Shown: positions 8,994-19,826, counted from the stretch's first letter. The stretch: 64,000 bases of DNA from Entamoeba invadens IP1 (GCF_000330505.1 NW_004443770.1:323099-387098); one strand, 5' to 3'. Notes: generated from the letters alone by a model not told the origin. A program made the numbers and translations.

Positions 8994-10881
8994 TTAATGG
9001 TTACGATTATTCCACATATCTCGCAAGTCCCGAAGAGTCACGGGAGCCGCATCACAGTTCAGCCATTTCACAACACGTTCATCTATTTGTGAGACATTGT
9101 TTTCGAGCCAATCCAACAAACATAAGAGTGGACGAGTTGTTGGTCTCGGCGATCCAAGTGTAGATGGTCGAGGGCTTAGTGGCGGTTTGAATTTCGATAA
9201 GCAAAATAAGGTGTTAGGTCTGAAGTGATGAATGTTTTGGAATAAGCTTACTAAACGACTTGGTGGTGTTACTTTAGTGAAGTGGTCATTTAAGAAAGAG
9301 ACTGGTGTTGAAATTTCTAAAGGTTCTAGTGTGTCATCATTCATTTCTATTGCCGCATTCTTTGATATTTTTGTTGTCTGCACAACGACATCTTCTTTAT
9401 GTTGTTGGACTTCAGCTTGTGGCTGAACTCTTTCGACTTTCTCGCGTTCAAATTGGTTGTTGTGTATTTGAAGTTCTTCTTTAATATCTTCTTCGTCGTT
9501 TTCAATCTCTTCTTCTTCTGATGTGTCGTCTTCTTCACTCTCATCGCTGTCATCACTCGAGTCTTCCGAGTCACTTTCTGAGTCTGAAATATCGTCGTCA
9601 TCATCATCGCAATCTTCTTGAGACGGTTCATTTGAATCAAACACAACAAATTGATCCTCTGCTATTTTCTCATCACTTTCGCACTTTTTTAAGTCGTCAT
9701 CGTAATAGTAACACAACTCAACAAGACTAAAACTGATCTCTTGAAGCATATTGCCAAGACCAAATACAGAGTCAACAAATATCCCACTGAAATCCTTCTT
9801 GAAATGTTTCTGAATTGTTGTTGTCTCATACCGCCGGATATTCACGGCCTTCTCTTCTATCATAATAGACCCGGCTTTACTGTTTTTCTGATACTTTGAA
9901 GCTCCAAAGACTGTGAGAGCAAGAGGCTGATGTTCTGGGAACCCAAAAGTGTGAGCAAAGATCCCATTTTCGAAACATTGATGTCCTCTAATGAGTAAAT
10001 TGAGGTCATTTCTTTTTAAGAAGTCTTTCATTGCTTCGATCCCATAGATGTACGAGACACCCCGGAACTTGTTATTCGCAAATTGCGTTATTTTAACTTC
10101 TTTGGTGTTATCAATCTCTGGTACATAAGGGTCGGACCACAACAAGTCACAAAAGAGACCACTCGATGGCACTTCCGTGAATCTAAAGATCTTATTGATC
10201 TCTTCGATCTTATTTAAATTGGGCGAAATACCACCATGACAACAGAAGAAGTCGCCAACACTCCTTGAGATAGTGGCTGCCAGTGGTAAACACTCAAACG
10301 TCTTTATAAATATGTTATACGTCTCAAAGTCGTATTTGGTGAGACACTCGGACTTAAACCCAAACCGCTCAGTCATCTTCCGAGTCTCATGGTTTCCTCG
10401 AAGTAAATAAACTTTATTTGGGTCGATCAGTTTCATGAAGAAAAGTGTCGTAACGACCTCGCAAGACATACTTCCTCTGTCCACATAGTCACCTAAATAC
10501 AATGAGCAATGTGGCGTGGGATTCCAGAATCTATATGTTATTACTTGATTACTATAAATAATACTATTAAACAATATACTATATTTTATAACAAATCTTA
10601 CTATTTATAGTACCATATAGATCACCGTGATGGAGAAGAACAAACTGATCATCTCTCTGCTCAATAAAGTCAAAGTATTGTCCATGATAGTCTCCGAAGA
10701 CCAAAGTGTCTTCTTTAATTCGTAAAAGGTTTGGTTCCTCTCGTAGTACTTTACTCACTTCTTTGAGTAACCGAATAACACAGGCCTTGGATAGAACACC
10801 ATCGTGCATGAAGTGGTCGTGGAGGGTTATAAGAAAAGTCTGGTCGAGCACTTCGGGGTATTCGAGTTGCTTTTTTGGCAT
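8994..10881 (-). CDS. Calcineurin A-like (PP2B-type) Ser/Thr phosphatase
   Basis: Two exons, 10881-10646 and 10530-8994, join across a 115-nt GTTTGT...TAG intron to give 590 aa. Joining restores the continuous core: GDYHGQYFDF in exon 1, then NPTPHCSLYLGDYVDRG, LLRGNHETR, CHGGISP and LLWSDPYVP in exon 2. These are the PPP metal and phosphate ligands, and the segment around WSDP plus NIRRYE resembles calcineurin A most. The usual GDxHG middle residue is Tyr. After the catalytic domain come an acidic run of Asp, Ser and Glu (about residues 385-440) and a long tail ending near WLNCDAAPVTL. No clear calmodulin-binding or autoinhibitory helix was identified, so Ca2+ control is uncertain. It converges with the gene ending at 8882. 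Confidence 0.87.
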
Positions 10882-11022
10882 TAAGTGAATATGGAGTTGG
10901 TGTTTTTTATATTAAGGGTGCTCAACGAGCGAAGTTACGAGTGCCAAAATCGCCTGTAAAAAAAGTTTCGTTTCTTCGGCTATTTGGGGCATACTTCAAC
11001 CAAAATCAGATCAGTCAGTAAC

Positions 11023-11319
11023 TTACAGGTCTTTTTGTCCGTCTTTCAGCTTTGTAAGCAGTATTTGCTCCCTCATAATCAATTGTTTTTCTTTAGGACA
11101 ATTTTCCCGATATTGTAGTATAATTAAGGCTATTATATTAACTTTGTAACCAAGAAAAAAAACAGAAAAAATAAAAAAATAAATTAGGTAAAAACCCCAT
11201 TTTTTAGGATTTTCAGAGACTGTTGTTACTAAATTTTGGAAATTATTTTTGAGTAAAAAAGAGATGGGCGAAATGAGACGTGTTATTTGGGTGAAGTCAC
11301 TTTCCCGATTAGTTTTGTA
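11023..11319 (-). CDS. Possible DPM3-like C-terminal exon (partial model)
   Basis: A 98-codon frame without an ATG is open on the minus strand from 11319 to the stop at 11025-11023. It encodes a basic lead, one hydrophobic segment (WGFYLIYFFIFSVFFLGYKV) and a charged tail, QYRENCPKEKQLIMREQILL followed by TKLKDGQKDL. The order TM, GY(R/K)V, short linker, acidic/Cys, then an amphipathic E-L-x-x-Q-I helix and a Gly-containing end resembles DPM3, the membrane anchor of dolichol-phosphate-mannose synthase. No canonical donor (ACAAAC on the plus strand) was found upstream, so the 5' exon is unknown. AT-rich DNA can give hydrophobic frames by chance, so confidence is low. Confidence 0.3.
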   Translation of the reverse strand, partial: YKTNRESDFTQITRLISPISFLLKNNFQNLVTTVSENPKKWGFYLIYFFIFSVFFLGYKVNIIALIILQYRENCPKEKQLIMREQILLTKLKDGQKDL

Positions 11320-12159
11320 TTATTATTATAATTTTCATAAATTACAAAACAAATTCCCAAATATACAAGCGGGTTTTGACGCAAATATAGGGGTAATTCC
11401 CCCAATGAATTAAAAATAAGTTTTATGGTGAATTGGAAATTCGTCACATTTTACTTCTTTAAAAATGGAAATTTTGTGATCTTTTTTTCTTTTTGTCGGA
11501 TTATACGTAGTATTTAATCAATTAATTTCTTTTTTGGTGACACGTTGATTCCATTGTTGTTGAAAAAAACAATTTTTAATTTTTATAAAAACAGTTGACC
11601 CTTATAGTTCATTTTTACTAATTTTTTCAATTATGAATGATCATATAATAAAAGTTTATTAAAAAAAATAATAACACACATTTGGTTAAAAATGGTATTA
11701 TTATTATTGGAATAAAAAAAAGGATCTCAAAGAAACAGAATCAAAAAATAGATTATATACTATAAATAGAAATAGAAATTGTTATTTGTAGAAATTGTGT
11801 TTTGATCTAAAAAATAAGGAACTATTTAAACATGACGTCATGAAACTTGAATTTGTTTTTTTTGATAAAATCAAATGTGCCACAAATAAAAAATAGCAAA
11901 TAAATGTATTAAAAAACAATAATACATTTAAAGATACAAAGTATTATAAAAAAAATTATATTTTTACGACAAAAGATCCATAAGAAGTTTTTAGTATAAA
12001 AAAAAGCACACATATTCGAACAAAACTGCTTTTTAATCCGCTTTTAAATTAAATTATTCCAAATGAAGAAATTAATAATGAACTATACTTAACAAGTAAA
12101 AAAAAGCAATTCCATCCAAATGCAATTTGAATAGGAAAAATTAAACAATAATTAGATCA
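11320..12159. other. Intergenic, AT-rich
   Basis: No supported gene. A 49-codon plus-strand frame at 11264-11413 overlaps the DPM3-like frame and was rejected. Confidence 0.45.
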
Positions 12160-14424
12160 ATGTCTGAAGAGGTAGAGAAACCAATCTTACCAGAGTCCAT
12201 TTCTGACGAAGAAAAGTCTCCCAACGAGACCAAAACGTTATCCAAAGAAACCAACGATGTTAGTAGTAAGAGTGAATCATCTTCTCACCAATCAGAAGAC
12301 AAGAAGGATACTTCTTCAAGTGGGGAAGAAGATGAAAATCTAGACACCCAGAAAAAGGTTGCTGTTTCCCAGATAGTGTTGTCTGAAGATGGAGGAGAGA
12401 AGAAAGTGAGTCCAAAGAAACCAGTTAAATCGCCGAGTCCATTTCCTGATATTGAAGATTCTGTTGTTCCAGAGACTCTTGAAGAAATCGAACCCTTTCA
12501 AGGTCTTTCTTCAAAAGCCCTTGAAACTTTGTCGAAGTATAATGACAAATATGAGAATGGGAAGTCCATTTTACAGAACTACATTGAGAAGATCAGTGAC
12601 ATGGAAGGGAACATTTTCACACAAGAGAAAGTTAAAGTCCCTGAAGTCTCTGTCAAAGACTTTGCTGAAGAAATTAAGAAGTTAACGAAGTCGTACATAT
12701 CACTCAATTTAAAGAATAGAGGCGTCATGTTTGTGTCGAAGAACAACTACAGAGTCCATGCTTTAAGTCTTGCAGCGATATCTGCTGGGATGTATACGGT
12801 ACATATGAATCCGAGTATGCCAATGGTCTCTCTAGTAGAAGCTGTGAAACAAGGTGGAGTCGTTCAATTAGTGTGTGACATCGATAACAAGGACTTATTA
12901 ATAGAATTAATGAAATATGTGAAAGTGCCCTGTTTGTTAATAAATGGCGTGATGAATGATGGCTTTGTCAACTACGACGACTTCAAGAAGATCAACGAGA
13001 GTGTCGACGAGTCGAAAGTCAAAGATGTTCTCTCGAACCAGAAGCCAACAGACATCGCCGAGATTGTCTTTTGTGAAGGACCAAATAAACTCCGAGGAGT
13101 CGTCTGGACGCATGGAAATATCATTTCGCAGTGTTGTGCATTGAAGTCGATGTTTAACTTGACGATGAAAGACAAGTACATTATGTGTCACAACATGTCG
13201 TATTACATAGAGAGACTCTTTGCGTTGTATTTGCCTATGATGGTTGGGTATCAAGTGTATATTGCGCCGGATGTGTTGTATCGAGAGGGGTTGAAAGGGT
13301 ATATTGAAATCGCGAAAAAATACAAACCAACACTTTTAGTCGCTGTCCCAAGATTCTATGAGAAACTCCTTGTGCGGCTGAATGAAGTGTTAAAGACTTC
13401 TAAATTGGCAACGAAGGTGAAAGACTTGGCTGTTGATGGGATGGTCAAGCAAGAGGAAGGAAAATCAAAGCCAGTTGGGTATGGCACATCACGGACTTTA
13501 GTGTTTAACAAAGGCAAAGAGAAAGTTGGGATAGTGAATGTCAAGTACTTCATCTGTGCAGGGAACATGCCACAAAGTATATTAAAGGAAGTGATGGGGA
13601 AGGGTATTGAAGTCTTTTGTGGACTTCCATATATCGAAACGACTGGATTTATGGCTATAAATAGAGAGAAGTGTCTGCAACTTGAGTCCGTAGGTAAACC
13701 TATCGACAAGTGTGAAGTGTCCCTAAATGGCAGTGAGTTAGTGTGTAAGGGGCCTAATGTGAGTGGTGGGTATACCACTGAAGAGATTGAGGAAGAGTTT
13801 AAAACGGGATGTGAGGCCAAAATGAATAACGGGTTCATCGAAATCACGACATATAGTAAAACGGTGTTATTAACGAGTTCTGGCGAATTTATACCATATA
13901 AGTTTGTGGAGAACCTTGTGAAGAAGATTGTAGTCGTGAAGAGTGCGTTGGTTGTTGGTAATGAACGGCCATATTTGAGTTGTATATTGTCTGTTGTGTA
14001 TTCCAAGGCTAAAGAAACCCTCAAAGAGAAATGTCCAACAGAGAAGATGCTTGCCAGAGACTCATACTTTGGGACGTTTATACGACAACGCATCGATTGG
14101 CTTAATAAACAGTTGCCGAAGTCGTTACAGATCAAGCGGTTTGGGATATTGTTAGAAGGACAGTCTGGGACGGAGACATTGAAAGAGGTTATGAATTTTG
14201 AAGACCAAAAATTAGCACTTGTGAAATTTGGGCCGTTCATCGAGAAGTTATACGTCCGAGGAAGTGTAGAGAAAGAAGGAAAGAAAACAAAAGGGGAGAA
14301 AGAAGAACAAAAGAAGAGAAGGAAAGCAGAAAAGGAAAGAGAAAAAGAAGAGAGAAAAGCTGCAAAAGCCGAGAAGAAAGAAAAGGCCGAACGAGAGAAA
14401 CAAGAAAAGATGGAGAAAAAGTAA
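12160..14424 (+). CDS. Acyl-CoA synthetase-like protein, probable pseudoenzyme
   Basis: The single-exon gene encodes 754 aa. An acidic, Ser/Lys-rich N-terminus (about 1-100) precedes an AMP-binding fold resembling long-chain acyl-CoA synthetases: YISLNLKNRGVMFVSKNN, AAISAGMYTVHMNP, TLLVAVPRFYEKL, YIETTGFMAIN, SSGEFIPYKFVENLVKK and SLQIKRFGIL. The key motifs are degraded. The Ser/Thr/Gly-rich P-loop (normally like TSGTTGxPKG) reads VFCEGPNKLRG at about 303-313. The hinge motif, normally TGD...GRxKD, reads TGCEAKMNNGFIEITTYSKT. ATP use is therefore unlikely (inference). The tail from about 712 is a Lys/Glu-rich charged helix, which may bind membrane or partners. Active paralogues would make this a regulatory or scaffold relative. 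Confidence 0.8.
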   Translation: MSEEVEKPILPESISDEEKSPNETKTLSKETNDVSSKSESSSHQSEDKKDTSSSGEEDENLDTQKKVAVSQIVLSEDGGEKKVSPKKPVKSPSPFPDIEDSVVPETLEEIEPFQGLSSKALETLSKYNDKYENGKSILQNYIEKISDMEGNIFTQEKVKVPEVSVKDFAEEIKKLTKSYISLNLKNRGVMFVSKNNYRVHALSLAAISAGMYTVHMNPSMPMVSLVEAVKQGGVVQLVCDIDNKDLLIELMKYVKVPCLLINGVMNDGFVNYDDFKKINESVDESKVKDVLSNQKPTDIAEIVFCEGPNKLRGVVWTHGNIISQCCALKSMFNLTMKDKYIMCHNMSYYIERLFALYLPMMVGYQVYIAPDVLYREGLKGYIEIAKKYKPTLLVAVPRFYEKLLVRLNEVLKTSKLATKVKDLAVDGMVKQEEGKSKPVGYGTSRTLVFNKGKEKVGIVNVKYFICAGNMPQSILKEVMGKGIEVFCGLPYIETTGFMAINREKCLQLESVGKPIDKCEVSLNGSELVCKGPNVSGGYTTEEIEEEFKTGCEAKMNNGFIEITTYSKTVLLTSSGEFIPYKFVENLVKKIVVVKSALVVGNERPYLSCILSVVYSKAKETLKEKCPTEKMLARDSYFGTFIRQRIDWLNKQLPKSLQIKRFGILLEGQSGTETLKEVMNFEDQKLALVKFGPFIEKLYVRGSVEKEGKKTKGEKEEQKKRRKAEKEREKEERKAAKAEKKEKAEREKQEKMEKK

Positions 14425-14486
14425 TTCTTTTATTTTTATTCCTGCAATTGACTTACTTAAAACCATCGAAAAATCTTAAAAATAAA

Positions 14487-16328
14487 TTACTCTTTGATAC
14501 CAAGTTCTTTCGATGTTATTGGAGTTAACCCCATCCATCCTCTCATGGCATTGATAACATCTACATCTCGATGTGTTCGGGTATAGTCACTGCCTCTCCA
14601 TCCTTCTACTGTGTATCCAGAAGCATCAGCAACATAAGCATCTCTCTTTGGAATCGATTTGCAACTGCCACAATAACTTCCAGTGCACAAAGAACAGTCA
14701 GAAAGTCCATCAGGGAATCCATCATTTCCATTCAATCCATCAACAAGGGTGAATGAAGATAATAACAAGCGATGTGTCCAATTTCTGTCTGTTCTTGAAA
14801 ATAATTGGACTTCAAAGTTTCTGTGTCTGTTAATGTCTTTCTCTTTAACTAAAACTGAGCCAGCGTCATGCATATCACGCGATGAACTTCCTGGCTTCTG
14901 TTGGTCGTGGTCATCATTTTCTATAACAAGTCTCTCCCATGCAATCGTCCCTTCACACTTTCCCCATTCACTCGGATACCAACTCTGCCAGATCTTCACC
15001 TTCATAATGTCGCTCTCACTCAATCCATCCTTCTGAAGTTGCTCAGTCAGATATTCGGTGTACTCATAGTTGTTATTATTACATATTAACATATCGGCCT
15101 CACCCCCAGTAATCACTTCAAGATATGCCATGAAGTCGTCCGGTAAAGCCCCACCCATGTACATCTTCACTTTAGCAAAGATAGCTGCAATATCATCGGG
15201 ACAAATGTGCTTGGCAGCATCCATACGAATACCAGAAGCACCCGCTCCCAAGTTCTCGACTATCCAAGTCGCTATTCTGTCTCTGACATAATCATCCTCA
15301 GTGGCCAAATCAGTCAAACCAGAGAGATATCCCGAATTTAACAAAAATCCATCATTCCAAGAACTGAGTGCTTTTTCACAGTGGAAGTGTAATGGGCCAT
15401 AAGCAGCACCAGGATATTCAGCGGTGTTGATTTTACCAGTGTACTTGTCTGTGCCATATGTAAATCCTAATGTATAATACGGCGAGTTGGTAAAGGACTG
15501 TTTTGGTCCCCAGAATGTCCCTCCATTGCAGTGATTCAACACATCATTTCCTCCACCAGACATGTGATTCAAGACCATGTCGTTGTACACTAAGACATTT
15601 GCAGCTCGGCACTTCTTGACCATCTCTCTATATTGTGCACGAGTCCCCATACGCGAAGTCAACTTGTAAGCGACGGGTTGGTAGACCCAATACCACGGAT
15701 TCAATAAATTGTCTTGTGGTTGGTCAAATGAAAGAACTGCATCTTGTGGGGGATACACTTTCACTGCAAGCCACCCAGCTTTGCCCATGAACTCACACTC
15801 CTTTCCAATATCTTCAAATGGCCATCCAAACATCTCGACGATACCACCCTTCTGTCCTTTTTGATAGTTAGATGGTAAATTGGCTGCTGGAATACTCCAG
15901 ACGAAGTCGAGGGGTTCCAAGTTGATGTATTCAGTCTCTTCGTTGTCCATATGTACAATCACTTTAATCTTCAAGTCCTCAGTTGGGAGTGTCTCTTTAG
16001 AGACTTGGTACACTTCAGAGTCTGAGGCGACACCATTGTATTCGTATGTGATCTTTTTGATGTTATATTTTGGATTCACTGTTGGAACTACTGTGACAAT
16101 CGCTGCCGTTCTTTCAGTGGAAGTGTATTGAACTCGAGCATACCCAACTACATGGGAGTATCCCTGATAACTTGCATACCAATCTGGGCTGCCACGTGGC
16201 GGCGTTTGCCATCTTGATTCCTCTGCAGATGCTTTCATTGATATGTCGTTGCTGGAACAAGAGAACTGTCCATTGTTTGAGCTGCATGAATATGCCAGTA
16301 TACATGAAATCAGTAATAAAAAGTACAT
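14487..16328 (-). CDS. Secreted alpha-amylase (GH13)
   Basis: The 613-aa protein starts with a signal peptide (MYFLLLISCILAYSCSS). About 150 residues of unrecognised beta-rich sequence precede the GH13 barrel. The four conserved amylase regions are visible: DMVLNH (about 249-254), GIRMDAAKH with the nucleophile Asp (about 365), YLEVITG with the acid/base Glu (about 403) and ENDDHD with the third acid (about 470). The C-terminal domain has a Cys cluster (CSLCTGSYCGSC) likely to form disulfides. It should hydrolyse starch or glycogen outside the cell or in phagosomes. It is transcribed away from the PP2C gene, with 738 bp between the two starts. Confidence 0.92.
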   Translation of the reverse strand: MYFLLLISCILAYSCSSNNGQFSCSSNDISMKASAEESRWQTPPRGSPDWYASYQGYSHVVGYARVQYTSTERTAAIVTVVPTVNPKYNIKKITYEYNGVASDSEVYQVSKETLPTEDLKIKVIVHMDNEETEYINLEPLDFVWSIPAANLPSNYQKGQKGGIVEMFGWPFEDIGKECEFMGKAGWLAVKVYPPQDAVLSFDQPQDNLLNPWYWVYQPVAYKLTSRMGTRAQYREMVKKCRAANVLVYNDMVLNHMSGGGNDVLNHCNGGTFWGPKQSFTNSPYYTLGFTYGTDKYTGKINTAEYPGAAYGPLHFHCEKALSSWNDGFLLNSGYLSGLTDLATEDDYVRDRIATWIVENLGAGASGIRMDAAKHICPDDIAAIFAKVKMYMGGALPDDFMAYLEVITGGEADMLICNNNNYEYTEYLTEQLQKDGLSESDIMKVKIWQSWYPSEWGKCEGTIAWERLVIENDDHDQQKPGSSSRDMHDAGSVLVKEKDINRHRNFEVQLFSRTDRNWTHRLLLSSFTLVDGLNGNDGFPDGLSDCSLCTGSYCGSCKSIPKRDAYVADASGYTVEGWRGSDYTRTHRDVDVINAMRGWMGLTPITSKELGIKE

Positions 16329-17066
16329 TGACTGTATTGAATATCGGAATTCCCTTTTTATTCAAAAATTTCGAAACGGAGTTTTCTAAAGAATTTTTTG
16401 TGCAAAAAAAGTTAATAAGTTATTATTATTATAATTTGAATTTATTATTCAAACTTTTTTGCAAAAGATATGTTCGTCAAGAAAAAAATTTCGTTCCAAA
16501 ATTTCACAGATTTTTTTTTCATATTTTTGTGATTTGAATTAAAACATAATAAAAAATATATATATTTATGATAGTTAACTTTTAGTTGTTTTTTTCTGAG
16601 TCATTATAATAAAAAAATTATTATTAAATTAATAATTTTATTTTGTTTTTTTTACAAATTTATACAATAATAATATTTAATATAATATGATTTAAATTGT
16701 ATATAATACAAATGAAAAAAAAAACTCAATTTTTTCCTCAACAAAACGATTTTATAAATTAATTTTTTTTGTCGACAAAAAACAGTATTTCAAATGATAG
16801 TAAAAAACTACAAATTATAGTTTTCACAATTTCAAACAGAAAACGTTACTTAAAATCTTTCAAAAAACACCTCAGATGACACAAATTCCCTAAGATTATA
16901 TTTTTATCCAACATCGTTCCAAAAATGACAAAAAATGATCCACCATGATAGCTTCAAATACCCATGAATTTCGGGAAATCCTCCAAAAGTCTTCCCAAAA
17001 AGAGACGTTTCCATTTTTCAAGTTCTTTCGTAACTTCCAGCTGAAAACCCAAAATCGAACACCTTG
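16329..17066. other. Intergenic between divergent genes
   Basis: The spacer holds the promoters of the amylase (minus) and PP2C (plus) genes. It is AT-rich in the middle. GAAC occurs at 17057-17060, seven bases before the PP2C ATG. Nothing else is recognised. Confidence 0.5.
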
Positions 17067-18338
17067 ATGTCTGCTCCACTAGTCCAAAGTCCTCCGTTGA
17101 CAACAACCATAACACTTTCACAGGCTAGTACACAAACGCCACAGAAACTTCACAAACGCGCTCGTTCCATCGAAAATCGTAAAAACTCGTTTTACGCACA
17201 AGACCGTCCCGTCTTTTTGGACAAGCGATTGTTTTCCACTAACGTCCAACTCCCAAAGTTGTCGTCGACATATACTTTACACAAGCACGGAAGACCAGAG
17301 AAAGTCCAAACGGGCCAGAGCTTCTCTAGCACGGAGGTCGACCCCCTCCTTCACGTTTGTTCGACGTCCTTTTATAGTATTATTTATAATAAAAACAACT
17401 ATATGGTATAGAGTTTGTTTTTTGCACTCACGCCAAGAATTTGATCTATAAGTGTGGAAGGCACAACTGTGGGACGTCGCAAACGATCGGGAAGCGTACG
17501 ACGATGGAAGACATGTTGATTGTAGTAGGTGGTCTATTTCCGTCGATTGATTATTACGCGGTTTTTGACGGTCACAATGGGGACCAAGCCTCTGCAATTG
17601 CGGCGTGTAATTTGCAGAGGAAGTTGTGTGCGGACTTGGTCAAGGGTGAGGGATGTGCGGAACACTTGAAACGAGCTTTTAGTGAGTTACATGAAGAGGT
17701 CTGTCAACAGACGGAGAGTGGGACAACGGCGTCAGTTGTAATAGTTCGGGAGAGTGATGTAGTGTTCAGTTTGATAGGCGACTCTCCGGTATATATTCTG
17801 AGTGAACACAAAATTAAACGAATTGGGAAGGATCACAAACCAGAAGACATCGAGGAGAATCTGAAAATAATGAGAAACGGTGGGAAAGTGACTAACTGCG
17901 GCGGAGTGCTGAGGGTCAACGAGAAAATAGCAATCACTCGGTCAATCGGGGATAAAGCACTCCACCCACCGTTAAGCTGTGAACCGGATTATTTCAGTGT
18001 ACCGATTCAAAACATTCAAAAGATATTAATCGCTTCTGATGGTATTGCGGTGTTGTCGTTTGTTACTCTATTATAGTATATTATAATTTAGAATATACTA
18101 TTCACATATGATCTATTCTATAGTTATATTGTTGTATAATATTCAATAGAATATTATACAATGTACTATATAGTAATAATAATAGTTATAAGTATTAATG
18201 AATAGAGAATGTGCACTAGAACAAATCATGAATGACACACTACAACCAGAAGAAATCTCCCGGGTTATTCGAAACATCGCTTATGAGAAAGACAGTGGAG
18301 ATAATATATCTGTAATTGTGATTGACCTTACGTCATAA
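17067..18338 (+). CDS. PP2C-type (PPM) protein phosphatase, three exons
   Basis: Exons 17067-17354, 17438-18057 and 18206-18338 encode 346 aa. Both introns start GTTTGT; acceptors are AAG (an AAG at 17450-17452 would also keep the frame) and TAG. PP2C motifs appear in order: GKRTTMEDMLIV and VFDGHNGD (metal-binding Glu/Asp), SGTTASVVIV, GDSPVYI, ITRSIGD, and IASDGI at the end of exon 2. The final exon of 44 codons adds EKDSGDNISVIVIDL, which supplies the family's C-terminal metal ligand (GDN), strong support for the splice. The first 95 residues are basic, Ser/Thr/Pro-rich and probably regulatory or disordered. PP2C enzymes are Mn/Mg-dependent monomeric Ser/Thr phosphatases. Confidence 0.9.
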
Positions 18339-19066
18339 AACCATAAAGTGTAATCGAATTGTGCGTCTATGTTATTTGTCGAGATAAAAATATTCTGTGT
18401 TCGCGTCACTTCGTTAAAGAAAAAATAGAGGGTGAGACGATAGTAATCAATCATGTGTAATTGAGGAATGAAGAACATCTTTGTATTTATGGAGATATTA
18501 AGTACCTTTATATTAAACTAGTTAACTTATTATATTTAAAACAATTAATAACATTTTAAATAACATTTAGACAGTTATAATAATAATTATTAAATAAACA
18601 AATATAAATTGTTATTAGAAATATATCATATACAATAGTAAATTTTAGTTACAAATATTAATAATTGAATAACATACAATATAGTATATGTAATAATTCA
18701 GGATCGTTAAACTTGAGTAAAAAATAAAACTGGAACTCTTTCTAATAAACATCAAATAAAAAAAATAAAAGATTTGATAAAAATAGAAACTAATAAATAA
18801 CAAATGGGGTAAAAAAAATAATCAAAGTTGGTTATTTAAAACTACAAAAATATACATTTGATTTTTTTATACAAATACAAAATCAATTATTTTGAACACA
18901 AATTTTGGAATTATTTTTTTAATTAAATTTCTAATAAACAAAACTGTTATTTAATTTTAACTTCAATCAAATATGTATCTTTTAACTGTCATATTATAAA
19001 CAATTATAATATATTACCATATTATAGTATTTTTGTCGTGATAACAAAATTAATAAACAATTTACA
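18339..19066. other. Intergenic, AT-rich
   Basis: Spacer between convergent genes. No coding or RNA signal was recognised. Confidence 0.5.
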
Positions 19067-19804
19067 TTAGTTTGATTCTTTAAAGAACCATTGCGAATAT
19101 TCTTGGGAGTATGTTCCCACTGTTGTTGGTTTAAAAGCGGACAATGCTTGATTGAATTCTGTCGGACTTTTCTGGATTCGTTCTCTAAGACTTTCACTTC
19201 TTAAGTCTGAACTTTCACTCTCGACGTGTAACTCGTTGCCGAAGAGGTTAGTCTCAGTGCAACTTTCTTGAGTATTAGAGACCTCTCTAAAGAGATTCAT
19301 GATTTCCGTGTCATAAGCTGGAATTTCCACAAATGAGCGTTGCGAACATCTTGAGTGTGTTTTTCGAGCTAATATAGTTGCTGTGACCTTTCTTCCAAAC
19401 TCATTCACGCCGTTCTTATTAAGTGGGCCGATCTCTTTGTATATCTTTAATTTCAGCGTCTTCACCGCGTTTGTCCGTTTGGCAAGTTTGAATTTCTGTC
19501 CTGCAATTTCCTTTGAGATGGCATTAAATATAGCAACTTCTTTGTCTCGTCTTTTGTTCTTGTCTAAAGACGACGGGAAGTTGTATTGGGCCTGAACGAC
19601 TTCATTGACATCGACTCCATTAATTAAAGAAGAATGGATGCTAAGATGCGCAAGTGTATTCTTCGACTTCTTTGATGGCAACTTGATGGTCATCGCATTG
19701 CCAGCACATACATACAACCCAATGACACAAGCATTAGAAAGACGTTCGCGGTCGACAGACAAATTTCTGTTAATTGACTGAAGCTTGACTTGTGTTTGTT
19801 GCAT
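19067..19804 (-). CDS. Hypothetical protein, basic
   Basis: The frame encodes 245 aa, rich in Lys, Arg, Asn and Ser, with no signal peptide or membrane segment. The central part (about 85-150) is strongly basic with predicted helices (for example KFKLAKRTNAVKTLKLKIYK), and the C-terminal third is Ser/Glu-rich. No domain is recognised. A nuclear or nucleic-acid-binding role is possible from composition only. A GAACT motif (19822-19826, minus strand) lies 17 nt before the ATG, supporting this start. Confidence 0.6.
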   Translation of the reverse strand: MQQTQVKLQSINRNLSVDRERLSNACVIGLYVCAGNAMTIKLPSKKSKNTLAHLSIHSSLINGVDVNEVVQAQYNFPSSLDKNKRRDKEVAIFNAISKEIAGQKFKLAKRTNAVKTLKLKIYKEIGPLNKNGVNEFGRKVTATILARKTHSRCSQRSFVEIPAYDTEIMNLFREVSNTQESCTETNLFGNELHVESESSDLRSESLRERIQKSPTEFNQALSAFKPTTVGTYSQEYSQWFFKESN

Positions 19805-19821
19805 AGAAGTGTATGCTATTC

Positions 19822-19826
19822 AGTTC
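19822..19826 (-). promoter_or_regulatory. GAAC-type core promoter motif
   Basis: GAACT on the minus strand, 17 nt upstream of the ATG at 19804. Confidence 0.4.

Noticed and set aside
11264..11413. 49-codon plus-strand frame with an R-L-x-L-Y-Y-Y-Y stretch suggesting an LYR protein
   Set aside because: The match is only a few residues, the poly-Tyr comes from a TAT microsatellite, and it overlaps the minus-strand DPM3-like frame.
13356..14240. 294-codon minus-strand frame
   Set aside because: Antisense of the acyl-CoA synthetase-like gene; Ser/Pro/Phe-rich composition typical of a complement frame.
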